A stretch of 64,000 nucleotides of DNA. Source: Phytoactinopolyspora limicola (GTDB lineage Bacteria > Actinomycetota > Actinomycetes > Jiangellales > Jiangellaceae). Below are positions 32,787 through 41,108 of this stretch, piece by piece; within the stretch, counting starts at the first letter, position 1, and the number at the start of each line of letters is the position of its first letter. The stretch lies in assembly GCF_011320225.1 (NCBI RefSeq), contig NZ_JAAOEN010000002.1, positions 434,584-498,583 of the forward strand. The letters run 5' to 3'. Position numbers and translations under genes: made by a program. A model generated the notes under the pieces. The model was not told where the DNA came from. It did not search any database and saw nothing but the letters and a program-made list of their open reading frames with translations.

Positions 32787-33441
32787 GGTACGGCTGGCGC
32801 GTGGCACATCACGATGGCTGGCCCCGATGGTCTCGGCCGCCGCTGTCACGATCGGGGTAGCAACGGCGCGCCGGTCGTGGCCATGGACTGCCGCAGCCAC
32901 CTCCATGACCGCGCTGTCGGGGTTGATGCTGTGGTTCTTCCGCGACCCCGATCGCACGCCCGGGGCGGGCTCCATACTTTCCCCCGCCGACGGCGTCGTC
33001 CAAGCGATCGAGCCGTGGCCAGACGGGCGCACCCGAGTATCGATCTTCATGAGCCCGTTTGACGTGCATGTCAACCGGGCTCCCGCTGACGGCGTGATCA
33101 CCTCGGTGCAGCATGTGTCCGGTGGATACCTGCCCGCATTCGAGAAAGATAGCGACCGGAACGAACGCGTAATCTGGCGTTTGGACACCAAGCACGGTGA
33201 TATCGAGTTGGTACAGATCGCCGGTGCTGTGGCGCGGCGGATTGTTCCTTACGTGCCCGAGGGCACACGGGTCGGCCGGGGCGAACGCATCGGGCTGATC
33301 CGGCTCGGTTCCCGAGTCGATGTATATCTACCGGAGAACATGATCCCCGCGGTACGCCTGCGGGAGCGGACTCGCGCCGGGCAGACCGCCCTAAATCACG
33401 AGGACACGCGATGCGCGGATTCGGGTAACGCGCCATCGTGA
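32779..33441 (+). CDS. psd: Phosphatidylserine decarboxylase proenzyme
   Basis: Pyruvoyl-dependent decarboxylation of phosphatidylserine to phosphatidylethanolamine. The 220-residue product is the short, archaeal/actinobacterial type. It has N-terminal hydrophobic segments, then FFRDPDR, SPADGVV, SIFMSPFDVHVNR and the self-cleavage site in RLGSRVDVYLP. Cleavage at Gly-Ser there would leave a C-terminal alpha chain with the pyruvoyl group. The chain runs about 25 residues past VYLPE, slightly long. It overlaps the upstream gene by 8 bp and precedes the PhzE-like gene by 4 bp, so lipid and aromatic genes share an operon. Confidence 0.92.
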   Translation: MGEVRLARGTSRWLAPMVSAAAVTIGVATARRSWPWTAAATSMTALSGLMLWFFRDPDRTPGAGSILSPADGVVQAIEPWPDGRTRVSIFMSPFDVHVNRAPADGVITSVQHVSGGYLPAFEKDSDRNERVIWRLDTKHGDIELVQIAGAVARRIVPYVPEGTRVGRGERIGLIRLGSRVDVYLPENMIPAVRLRERTRAGQTALNHEDTRCADSGNAPS

Positions 33442-33445
33442 ACGC

Positions 33446-35350
33446 ATGAAAAGCTGGCCGGACGAAATTCTGGAGAGAATCCTCGGCGGGAATCCGCCGC
33501 CATTCGCTCTGGTATACCGCCCGGATTCCCCGCTGGGTTCCGCGGCGCTGGAGGTGTTCTCCGGCGATGCGATCCGGGTGAGCCGCCTCGCGGACCTACC
33601 TCTCGGCGGCGCCCAGGGGCCGCGTCTACTGGCGCTGATTCCATACCGCCAGATCACCGAACGCGGGTACGCCTGTCTCGACGATGGCGAACCGATCCGT
33701 GGAATCGTCATACGCGAACACCACAACGCCCCAGCCGAGGCGATTCTGCGGCACATTCCCGAGACTCCGATACACCTCCACTCGGACGGCTTCGACGTCA
33801 GCGACGAGGCCTACGCGCAAATCGTACGGGAGGTCGTCAAGGACGATATCGGCAATGGCGAAGGGTCGAACTTCGTCCTCCGCCGCACCTTCACGGCCAA
33901 CGTCCCCGCCGACGCCGCGGCGACAGCACTCACCGTCTTCCGACGTCTGATGCTCAGCGAAAGCGGCACCTACTGGACGTTCGTCGTGCACACCGGCGAC
34001 AGGACCTTCGTCGGCGCCACCCCCGAGCGGCACGTGACGCTGACGGGCGGCACCGCAGTAATGAATCCGATCAGCGGAACACTGCGGCATGGGACCGAAG
34101 GCCCGGGCCTGCAGGACCTGCTCAGTTTCCTGGCCGACCGCAAGGAAACCGACGAGCTTGACATGGTCGTGGATGAGGAACTCAAGATGATGTCGCGGAT
34201 CTGCGACGCGGCGCCTTCAGTTACTGGTCCGGCTCTGAAAGAGATGGCACGGCTCACCCACACGGAGTACATCATTCAGGGGTGCAGTGCCCTTGACGCG
34301 CGGGAGATCCTCCGCGAGACCATGTTCGCCCCCACGGTCACCGGAAGCCCTCTGGAAAACGCCTGTCGCGTGATCGCGCGCAGGGAACCATCCGGGCGTG
34401 GTTACTACAGTGGCGCGGTCGCACTGATCGGGCGGGATGCCGCAGGACGGCACACGCTGGACTCTTCCATCCTCATCAGGACCGCCGATATCGACGACAC
34501 CGGTCGGCTGCGCATCGGCATTGGCTCCACGCTGGTGCGCCTCTCGGATCCGGCGTCGGAGATCGCGGAGACCCACGCGAAGGCTGCCGGTCTTCTCTCC
34601 GCGCTGACCTCGCCGGCTCCACAGACGGATGAACCTGTACGGCGGCGTGGGCTCGCGCACAGTCCGCAGATCCGAGCGGCGCTCGCCGGGCGCAACACCA
34701 CTCTCAGCGACTTCTGGCTGAACCCGGCGAACGTATGTGACCGCCGCCCGCTGAAACAACGACGCATCCTCATCCTCGACGCCCAGGACGCCTTCACCGC
34801 GATGCTCGCCCAGGTCTTAAGGGCGCAAGGTCCCGAGGTCGCTGTCCACCCCTGCACCCGGCCCGGCCGTCTCAGCGGCTGGGACGTGGTCGTCGGCGGC
34901 CCTGGCCCAGGAGACCCTCGTGACTCATCCGATCCGCGTGTCCGGGCCCTCCGGGACACGATCACCTATCTACTCGACGCCGGCCGACCGTTACTGGCGG
35001 TTTGCCTGTCCCACCAGATCCTCGCCTCATTGCTCGGCCTGGACATCGTCCGCAGGGAGATCCCGAACCAGGGTCTTCAGATGGAGATCGACCTGTTCGG
35101 GCGGTCCGAGTACGCCGGCTTCTACAACACTTTCGCGGCGCGCTGCGACCACGACACCATCGACGCGCGCTCGGGCGAAGCCATCTATGTCAGCCGCGAC
35201 AAGGAGAGCGGCGACGTCCACGCGATGCGCGGTCCCGGATTCGCTTCGGCGCAGTTCCATCCGGAATCTGTGCTCACCCGCAACGGCCCCGCCATCCTCA
35301 GCGACCTCATCGTCTCTCTGCTCAACCCCACCATCCGAGGAGGATCATGA
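33446..35350 (+). CDS. PhzE-like 2-amino-2-desoxyisochorismate synthase
   Basis: Converts chorismate and glutamine to ADIC. The 634-residue protein fuses a chorismate-binding synthase domain (about residues 1-400, with GATPERHVTLTGG, MNPISGTLRHG, KETDELDMVVDEELKMM and GRGYYSGAVALIG) to a glutamine amidotransferase domain (about residues 430-625). The latter has VGGPGPGDPRD, the nucleophile in LAVCLSHQ and QFHPES. Fusion order and the DELDMVVDEELKMM block match PhzE rather than TrpE. It feeds the PhzD-like and DhbA-like enzymes encoded on the other strand at 20-21.7 kb. It follows psd by 4 bp. Confidence 0.93.
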   Translation: MKSWPDEILERILGGNPPPFALVYRPDSPLGSAALEVFSGDAIRVSRLADLPLGGAQGPRLLALIPYRQITERGYACLDDGEPIRGIVIREHHNAPAEAILRHIPETPIHLHSDGFDVSDEAYAQIVREVVKDDIGNGEGSNFVLRRTFTANVPADAAATALTVFRRLMLSESGTYWTFVVHTGDRTFVGATPERHVTLTGGTAVMNPISGTLRHGTEGPGLQDLLSFLADRKETDELDMVVDEELKMMSRICDAAPSVTGPALKEMARLTHTEYIIQGCSALDAREILRETMFAPTVTGSPLENACRVIARREPSGRGYYSGAVALIGRDAAGRHTLDSSILIRTADIDDTGRLRIGIGSTLVRLSDPASEIAETHAKAAGLLSALTSPAPQTDEPVRRRGLAHSPQIRAALAGRNTTLSDFWLNPANVCDRRPLKQRRILILDAQDAFTAMLAQVLRAQGPEVAVHPCTRPGRLSGWDVVVGGPGPGDPRDSSDPRVRALRDTITYLLDAGRPLLAVCLSHQILASLLGLDIVRREIPNQGLQMEIDLFGRSEYAGFYNTFAARCDHDTIDARSGEAIYVSRDKESGDVHAMRGPGFASAQFHPESVLTRNGPAILSDLIVSLLNPTIRGGS

Positions 35351-35688
35351 CCACTCCAGTGGGCCCTCAGAAGACGAGGACGACGACCTATCTCACGATT
35401 CAGAGCAGCGACGCCTTTATCCAGCTGCGCCGGCGAGCTAGACGCCTCATCGCCGCGCTGTTCACGGTCTTCGTCGGCTGGTTCCTCGCCACGATATTGC
35501 TCGCGGGCTGGGCTCCGGACCTGTTCGCTCTTGAGGTGGCGGGCAACGTCAACGTCGGACTCCTATTCGTCGTCGGCCAGATCCTCTCGACGCTCCTGAT
35601 CACCGCGTTCTACCTGCGGTACGCCCGCCGCTGGCTTGACCCCCTCGCCGAACGAGTCCGCGACGAGTTCGAAAGGAGCAACCGATGA
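35347..35688 (+). CDS. DUF485 membrane protein, symporter partner
   Basis: A 113-residue DUF485/YjcH-like protein with two transmembrane helices (LIAALFTVFVGWFLATILLA and VGLLFVVGQILSTLLITAFY) and charged ends. It is encoded directly before an ActP-like symporter, as in acetate permease loci. The ATG at 35347 follows AGGAGG and overlaps the upstream stop by 4 bp. The downstream gene overlaps it by ATGA. Confidence 0.88.
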   Translation: MTTPVGPQKTRTTTYLTIQSSDAFIQLRRRARRLIAALFTVFVGWFLATILLAGWAPDLFALEVAGNVNVGLLFVVGQILSTLLITAFYLRYARRWLDPLAERVRDEFERSNR

Positions 35689-37238
35689 GTGCCGGGGTAC
35701 TTTCCATGATCTTCCTTGCGATCATTCTAGTCTTCGTCGCGCGGATCGGCCGCGGGAAGAACACCCCGTCCGACTACTACGTCGCCAATCGGGCGTTCAC
35801 CGGCCCGCAGAACGGACTCGCGCTCTTCGGCACGTATCTGTTGATGACGTCGTTTCTCGCGCTCAGCGGTGACGTCGCGCTCAATGGATACGACGCGGTC
35901 CTCTTCGGCGTCAGCTTCATTATCGCCTGGCTCGTGGCGCTGGTGCTCATTGCCGAACCGCTGCGCAATACGGGACGATTCACCTTGGGCGACGCTCTTA
36001 GTATCCGAATGCAAGAACGGCCCGTCCGCATGGCCGCGGCGACGGTCACGCTGATCGTCTTCTTTCTCTACATGACGATCCAGCTCACCGGTGCCGCCGC
36101 GATCGTGACACTGCTGCTGGGAGTTGCCTCGCCGCTCGCGGAGGCGATGGTCATCCTCCTCATCGGCACCGCCACCACAGTGATCGTGTTCTATGGCGGG
36201 ATGCGCGGCACCACCTGGACGCAGATACTCAAGGCGGGACTGCTGTTCGTCGGTGTCGTCGCACTCGGCGGGGCGCTGCTGCTGCACTATCGCTTCGACA
36301 TCTCTACGCTTCTTGGTGACGCAGCGAGCGGCGCCGGGTCGCAGAGCGCGGCGCTGCTCACCCCCGGCGGGAAGTTCGGCGCGGACACCACGGACAAGCT
36401 TCAGTTCGTCTCCCAGATGCTCACCGTGATCCTCGGGCACGCCGCCCTGCCATACCTTTTCATCCGATTCCTCACGACGCCCTCGGCACGCGAAACCCGC
36501 CGGTCGGTCTCGTGGGCAATCTGGCTGATAGTGCCGTTCTACGTGCTCGTCATGCTGATCGGCTTCGGTGCCGCTGCGCTCGTCGGCGCAGAGACAATCC
36601 AGTCCTCTCCTGGCGGGCGCCTTTCCGCCGCACCGCTGCTCGCCGAGGAGCTCGGCGGCGTGGCCTTGCTCGCTTTCATCGCCTCCGTCGTCTTCATCAC
36701 GATCATCGCGGTGACCGCAGGCCTCGCGATCTCCGCCGCGGCCACGTTCACTCACGACATCTACCGCAACATCGCTCGGCACACTCCCTCGGAGGGCCAG
36801 GAGGTCCACACGGCCCGCATCACAGTCGTGGTTCTCTGCGTCCTCATGACCGTCGTCGGACTGCTGCTGATGCGGCAGAACCTGCATTTCATGCTCGCGC
36901 TCAACGTGACGCTCGTCGCGTCCTCGATCCTGCCGACTATGGTCTACTCCTGGTTCTGGCGCCGCTTCAACACCTCCGGGGTGCTGTGGACCATGTACGG
37001 CGGCCTCATCACCACGGTAGTGCTGGTCGCGTTCTCGCCGGCAGTCTCCGGTGCTCCGCAGTCCATGCTTCCCGACGTCGACTTCGCGATCTTCCCGTGG
37101 TCGTACGTAGGCCTCGTGTCGATCCCGCTCGGCTTCCTCTACGGCTGGCTCGGCTCCAAGCTCAGCCGGGAGCGCGACGACGCCGCCTACGCCGAGATGG
37201 AGATCCGCTCCCTATCCGGCGCCGGAGCTGACAAATGA
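35685..37238 (+). CDS. Sodium/solute symporter, ActP-like
   Basis: A 517-residue member of the solute:sodium symporter family with about 13 transmembrane segments. The early segment RGKNTPSDYYVANRAFTGPQ is the family signature region after TM1, and TAGLAISAAATFTHDIYRN matches the conserved TM8-9 stretch. Together with DUF485 it resembles acetate/propionate permeases. Inside a biosynthetic operon it may take up a carboxylate precursor or move an aromatic acid; which is not evident. ATGA overlaps join it to both neighbours. Confidence 0.9.
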   Translation: MSAGVLSMIFLAIILVFVARIGRGKNTPSDYYVANRAFTGPQNGLALFGTYLLMTSFLALSGDVALNGYDAVLFGVSFIIAWLVALVLIAEPLRNTGRFTLGDALSIRMQERPVRMAAATVTLIVFFLYMTIQLTGAAAIVTLLLGVASPLAEAMVILLIGTATTVIVFYGGMRGTTWTQILKAGLLFVGVVALGGALLLHYRFDISTLLGDAASGAGSQSAALLTPGGKFGADTTDKLQFVSQMLTVILGHAALPYLFIRFLTTPSARETRRSVSWAIWLIVPFYVLVMLIGFGAAALVGAETIQSSPGGRLSAAPLLAEELGGVALLAFIASVVFITIIAVTAGLAISAAATFTHDIYRNIARHTPSEGQEVHTARITVVVLCVLMTVVGLLLMRQNLHFMLALNVTLVASSILPTMVYSWFWRRFNTSGVLWTMYGGLITTVVLVAFSPAVSGAPQSMLPDVDFAIFPWSYVGLVSIPLGFLYGWLGSKLSRERDDAAYAEMEIRSLSGAGADK

Positions 37239-38830
37239 CACCGGTCACGGTCGTCGGCGCGGGCCCTGTGGGCATGGTGACGGCGCTCGAGCTCGCCCAC
37301 CACGGCGTACCGAGCGTCCTCGTCGAGCAGAGCCTAACAACCACTTCCCAACCGAAACTGGATGTCATCAACACCCGCAGCATGGAGCTGTTCGACCGCC
37401 TTGGCCTCGCCAGCGATGTCCGCGCCGCCGGGGTGGCGCCGGAGCACGCCTTCGACGTGATCTGGTCGACCGGTCTCGACGGAGAGGTGATCACGACGTG
37501 GGACCTACCATCGGTCAACGACGTATGGGACCGGATCCGCGACCGCAACGACGGTACGCAGCCAGCACAGCCGTGGCAGCGGATGTCGCAGACCGTGCTG
37601 GAACCGATACTGCGGACCCACTGCGAGGAAAGCGAGCTCATCGATCTGCGATGCGGAAAACGCATCGTCGGACTCGAACAAGACGACGACGGCGTCACGA
37701 CATATGTCGCAGACGTAGCGTCGGGAGATCTCGCAGCCGTGCGATCCGGTTTCGTCGTCGGGTGCGACGGCCCGGCGAGCACGATCCGGGACATGCTCGG
37801 CATCGCCGTGCGGCCAGTGACCGACGTGCCGGATCTGCCTGGCCTCTACCAAGTCCACCTGCGTAGCCATGACCTGGCTACCCTGCACCGACACGGTCGA
37901 TTCTGGCACTACTTCGCCTTCCGATACGTGATCCTCGCGCAGGACGAAGTTGAGACATGGACCGTGCACGCACATGCCGAGCACCCGGACGACTTCACGG
38001 TGCCACCCGAGGATCCTGCAGGCTTGGTGCGCTCGCTCCTCGGTCTCGACCTCGATATCGACGAGGTGCTGGTTACTTCTCGCTGGCGCCCCCGGTTCGT
38101 CATTGCCGACTCGTACCGAAAGGACCGGGTGTTCCTCGCAGGTGACGCCGCGCATCAAATGTTTCCCACCGGCGGCTACGGAATGAATACCGGCGTCGCC
38201 GATGCGGTCGACATCGGCTGGAAGCTCTCCGCCGTCATCCGCAGCTGGGGTGGCCCCAAGCTGCTAGACAGCTACGAGACTGAACGGCGGCCGGTCGCCC
38301 TGAACAACATCCACATGTCGCGGCGGCACATCGGAGTGCACGTCACCGCGGGCCGCATGTTAAAGAGGGGCCGCCCCCTCGCGGAGATCGCCGAATATCT
38401 CCAGGCTGAACGTGGGGAGAATGAATACAGCGGAGTCGAGCTCGGCGACCGGTACAACGGATCTCCAGTCGTCTGCGACGAACCGCTCCCGAGCCCGGCG
38501 TGGGACCCGTGGCAGTACATACCTACCACCACGCCGGGCAGTCGGCCGCCCAGTGTGTTGACTGCCGAGGGACATTCGCTCTTCGAGCAACTCGGCTCCG
38601 GGTTCACCCTGGTCGACTTCGCCGGGGACGGGCGGGCGGAACCCTTGCTCGCGGCCGCGCAGCTACACGAAGTAACCATCAGGCACGTGGTAATCCACGA
38701 CGATCACGCACGGCGCTTGTGGGAACGCGACCTCGTTCTCATTAGGCCAGACCAGCGTGTCGCATGGCGGAGCAACACCGAATTCAACGCATGGAATGTC
38801 ATGCGTGTAGTCACCGGAAATCAGTCATGA
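37235..38830 (+). CDS. Class A FAD-dependent aromatic hydroxylase
   Basis: A 531-residue flavoprotein monooxygenase of the phenol hydroxylase/MhpA/PheA type. It has the Rossmann GxGxxG VVGAGPVGMVTALELA, the DG-type VVGCDGPASTIRDMLGI, the GD motif VFLAGDAAHQMFPTGGYGMN and GIGWKLSA-like DIGWKLSAVI. A C-terminal thioredoxin-like domain begins near residue 430. It probably ortho-hydroxylates an aromatic acid or the coupled product. It starts within the symporter stop (ATGA) and ends 12 bp before the DoxX-like gene. Confidence 0.9.
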   Translation: MTPVTVVGAGPVGMVTALELAHHGVPSVLVEQSLTTTSQPKLDVINTRSMELFDRLGLASDVRAAGVAPEHAFDVIWSTGLDGEVITTWDLPSVNDVWDRIRDRNDGTQPAQPWQRMSQTVLEPILRTHCEESELIDLRCGKRIVGLEQDDDGVTTYVADVASGDLAAVRSGFVVGCDGPASTIRDMLGIAVRPVTDVPDLPGLYQVHLRSHDLATLHRHGRFWHYFAFRYVILAQDEVETWTVHAHAEHPDDFTVPPEDPAGLVRSLLGLDLDIDEVLVTSRWRPRFVIADSYRKDRVFLAGDAAHQMFPTGGYGMNTGVADAVDIGWKLSAVIRSWGGPKLLDSYETERRPVALNNIHMSRRHIGVHVTAGRMLKRGRPLAEIAEYLQAERGENEYSGVELGDRYNGSPVVCDEPLPSPAWDPWQYIPTTTPGSRPPSVLTAEGHSLFEQLGSGFTLVDFAGDGRAEPLLAAAQLHEVTIRHVVIHDDHARRLWERDLVLIRPDQRVAWRSNTEFNAWNVMRVVTGNQS

Positions 38831-38842
38831 GAGGTCGGAAAC

Positions 38843-39241
38843 ATGATCGAGGACACGACAATCCACACAAGAATCTCCGAAACCGCGCGGAAGCGAAACC
38901 GAAATCTGTGGATCATTCAAGGAATCACCGCCGGCTCTTTCTTCATCGCCGGACTAAGCAAGCTAATCTTTCACGTGGAAATCTTTGACCAAATCGGCTG
39001 GGGCTCATGGTTTCAGTATTTCACCGGTGTCGTCCAAATAGTCGGAGCGGTGGCTCTCGTCATACCTAGGCTCTCCGGCCTCGCCGGTCTCGCCTTCGTC
39101 GGTTTAGCGCTATGCGCCCTCGGTTTCCACGGGCCCGTGCTTGATATCACCCCAATTCCTATCATGCTCCTCGGCGTCATGGCCGGGATAATTGCCTGGG
39201 GGCGCCGTGACACCCTGTCTCGCCTGTTCGGCCGATCGTGA
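38843..39241 (+). CDS. DoxX-like small membrane protein
   Basis: A 132-residue protein with four hydrophobic helices in the DoxX/DoxD-like pattern (GITAGSFFIAGLSKLIF, FTGVVQIVGAVALVI, LAFVGLALCALGF, IPIMLLGVMAGIIAWG). Such proteins are found with quinone or thiosulphate redox systems and in biosynthetic clusters; the role here is unknown. It lies between an aromatic hydroxylase and an SDR gene in one operon. Confidence 0.8.
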   Translation: MIEDTTIHTRISETARKRNRNLWIIQGITAGSFFIAGLSKLIFHVEIFDQIGWGSWFQYFTGVVQIVGAVALVIPRLSGLAGLAFVGLALCALGFHGPVLDITPIPIMLLGVMAGIIAWGRRDTLSRLFGRS

Positions 39242-39253
39242 GGAGGGAAGAAT

Positions 39254-39946
39254 ATGCCGACCACGGTTGTCATCGGCGGAACATCCGGGCTCGGCCTTGG
39301 CGTCGCAGAGCACCTTGCCGCGCAGGACCACGACGTCGTACTCACCGGACGCGACCCAAGCCGCGCTAAGACGGCTGCCGAGCAGATCGGCGGCCGGGCA
39401 CACGGGCTCGCCGTAGATCTCACCCGGCCTGCCGAGATCGGCGAGCACCTCCTCGGCATCGAGCGAGTCGATCATCTCGTCCTAGCCGCCATCGAACGCG
39501 ACGCGAACACAGTCCAGTCCTATGACGTCGCCAAAGCTACGAGGCTGGTCACGCTGAAGCTCGTCGGCTATATCGAGGTCGTGCACACCCTGACGCCGTG
39601 GATGGCCGACGACGCCTCGATCGTGATCATCGGCGGGCTCGCAATGGCCCGGCCTTATCCCGGATCCACCACCGTCTCCACCATCAACGGCGGCGTAAGC
39701 GCCATGGTCCGCACACTCGCCGTAGAGCTCGCCCCGCGGCGCGTCAACGCCATCCACCCCGCGATGGTCAGGGACAGTCCGTACTGGGCGAACAAGCCGG
39801 AGATCCTCGAACGCTCCCGATCCCGAACCCCGACCGGCAGGCTCGCGACCACCCACGACGTCGTGGACGCCATCGTCTTCCTCCTGCGAAATCCTGCGGT
39901 GAATGGCGTCAACCTGGAGGTCGACGGAGGCACGATGCTTGTGTGA
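39254..39946 (+). CDS. SDR-fold protein lacking catalytic residues
   Basis: A 230-residue short-chain dehydrogenase. The cofactor-binding start is intact (VVIGGTSGLGLGVAEHL), and the C-terminal NGVNLEVDGG is typical. The usual catalytic Ser falls in SIVIIGG. YxxxK is replaced: the aligned segment is TVSTINGGVSAM, with Val and Asn (or Ser) where Tyr and Lys are expected. It may bind NAD(P) without classical dehydrogenase chemistry, act as a dehydratase or isomerase, or be structural. The ATG follows GAGGGAAG. Last gene of the rightward operon; a hairpin follows 16 bp later. Confidence 0.83.
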   Translation: MPTTVVIGGTSGLGLGVAEHLAAQDHDVVLTGRDPSRAKTAAEQIGGRAHGLAVDLTRPAEIGEHLLGIERVDHLVLAAIERDANTVQSYDVAKATRLVTLKLVGYIEVVHTLTPWMADDASIVIIGGLAMARPYPGSTTVSTINGGVSAMVRTLAVELAPRRVNAIHPAMVRDSPYWANKPEILERSRSRTPTGRLATTHDVVDAIVFLLRNPAVNGVNLEVDGGTMLV

Positions 39947-39962
39947 CAGGCGCACCCTTGGT

Positions 39963-40004
39963 CGTTCATGGCTCTTCGGCATCGTGGCCGAAGAGCCATG
40001 AACG
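39963..40004. terminator. Bidirectional hairpin terminator
   Basis: Perfect 18-bp arms (39963-39980 and 39987-40004) with a 6-nt loop, between convergent genes. It includes the stop codon and last dozen codons of the minus-strand monooxygenase. Confidence 0.7.
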
Positions 40005-41108
40005 GTTGCGCAGATTGTGCGCCTCGTCCACGGCCGCGTCCCGCTTGCGCTGCCCGTCACCGTCGTAAAGGTGAAGAGTACGCGCGTTCTCCCGGGACGC
40101 CTGGTGAACTCGTTCCGTCCGAATTTGCCGCCGGCTCTCGTACCGGCGCAGCGCCTCGGTGACCCCGGCCTCTGTGCTTTCGCCCGGGCCATCCCGCCGC
40201 AGGCACGCGGCGAGCGCACACGCATCCTCGATTGCCATATTGGCACCCTGACCGAGGAACGGCAGCATCGGATGAGCAGCGTCACCGGCGAGTGTTAGCC
40301 GCCCGCTCCCCCACCGGGTCATGGTGTCCCGGTCGTGCAGGGACCACCTTGTCACCTGCATGGATGCGTCGAGAATCCGGGTCAGGTCCTCGTCCCAACC
40401 AGAGTAGGCGGCCATCAGCTCCTCCCTAGTTGCCGGGGTGGTCCACCACTCTGCGTGCGCAGTCTCAGCCGGCGCCGTCGCAACGATGTTGAAAGACGAA
40501 CCGCCGGACACGGGGTAGCAAACGCAGTGCCGACCGGGCCCGGGCCAGATCGCCACCTTGGGTTCCCGGCGAAGCCAGGGGGCGGCTGCCGAAGGCACCA
40601 GTGCACGGTAGACGGTCTGCCCGGAGAATCGAGGCCGGTCCGAGGTCAGCGTCGCCCGTACGACAGAGTGAACACCGTCCGCGCCAACGACGATTCCGTC
40701 ACCCACCTCCCGCTGGGTGACGGAATCGATTCGGCACCCGAACCGTACGTACGGCGCCGCGAGCTGGAGCAGGCCCTCATAGAGATCAACCCGGTGCATC
40801 GTGTAGTAGGGCGCACCGTACAGTTTCTCGCACGCATCACCGAGCGCGGTACGGCCCAGAACACGGCCGTCATCCCAGCGGCGCAGTTCGATCGCCTCCG
40901 GCCGAACGGCAGTGGCCCGCAGATACTGTTCAAGACCGAGACGGTGCAGTAGCCGCGCCGCGTTGGGAGATATCTGGAGACCAGCACCTACCGCCCGAGG
41001 CCGCTCCACCTGCTCGAAGACCGTGCAGCGCATTCCCGCGCGGTCCAGCGCCGCGGCCACGGTGAGGCCAGCGATGCCGCCACCGACGACCGTGATGTCG
41101 AGGGTCAC
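39966..41108 (-). CDS. Salicylate hydroxylase-like FAD monooxygenase
   Basis: A 380-residue class A flavin monooxygenase. Motifs are ITVVGGGIAGLTVAAALDRAG, GAGLQISPNAARLLHRLGL, VGADGVHSVVR and LTLAGDAAHPMLPFLGQGAN. Relatives include salicylate, 3-hydroxybenzoate and 4-aminobenzoate-type hydroxylases, which may decarboxylate as they hydroxylate. It overlaps the DHQ synthase II gene by 4 bp (ATGA type), so it probably acts on the 3-amino-4-hydroxybenzoate made by that enzyme (inference). Its last codons form the arm of a terminator hairpin. Confidence 0.88.
   Translation of the reverse strand: MTLDITVVGGGIAGLTVAAALDRAGMRCTVFEQVERPRAVGAGLQISPNAARLLHRLGLEQYLRATAVRPEAIELRRWDDGRVLGRTALGDACEKLYGAPYYTMHRVDLYEGLLQLAAPYVRFGCRIDSVTQREVGDGIVVGADGVHSVVRATLTSDRPRFSGQTVYRALVPSAAAPWLRREPKVAIWPGPGRHCVCYPVSGGSSFNIVATAPAETAHAEWWTTPATREELMAAYSGWDEDLTRILDASMQVTRWSLHDRDTMTRWGSGRLTLAGDAAHPMLPFLGQGANMAIEDACALAACLRRDGPGESTEAGVTEALRRYESRRQIRTERVHQASRENARTLHLYDGDGQRKRDAAVDEAHNLRNRSWLFGHDAEEP

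Noticed and set aside
28283-38362. TTA codons in cluster genes as bldA control
   Set aside because: Several are in frame (for example 28283, 30876, 34817, 34991, 38360), but TTA also occurs in the MerR, VWA, sensor kinase and TRAP permease genes, so it is not specific to the cluster.
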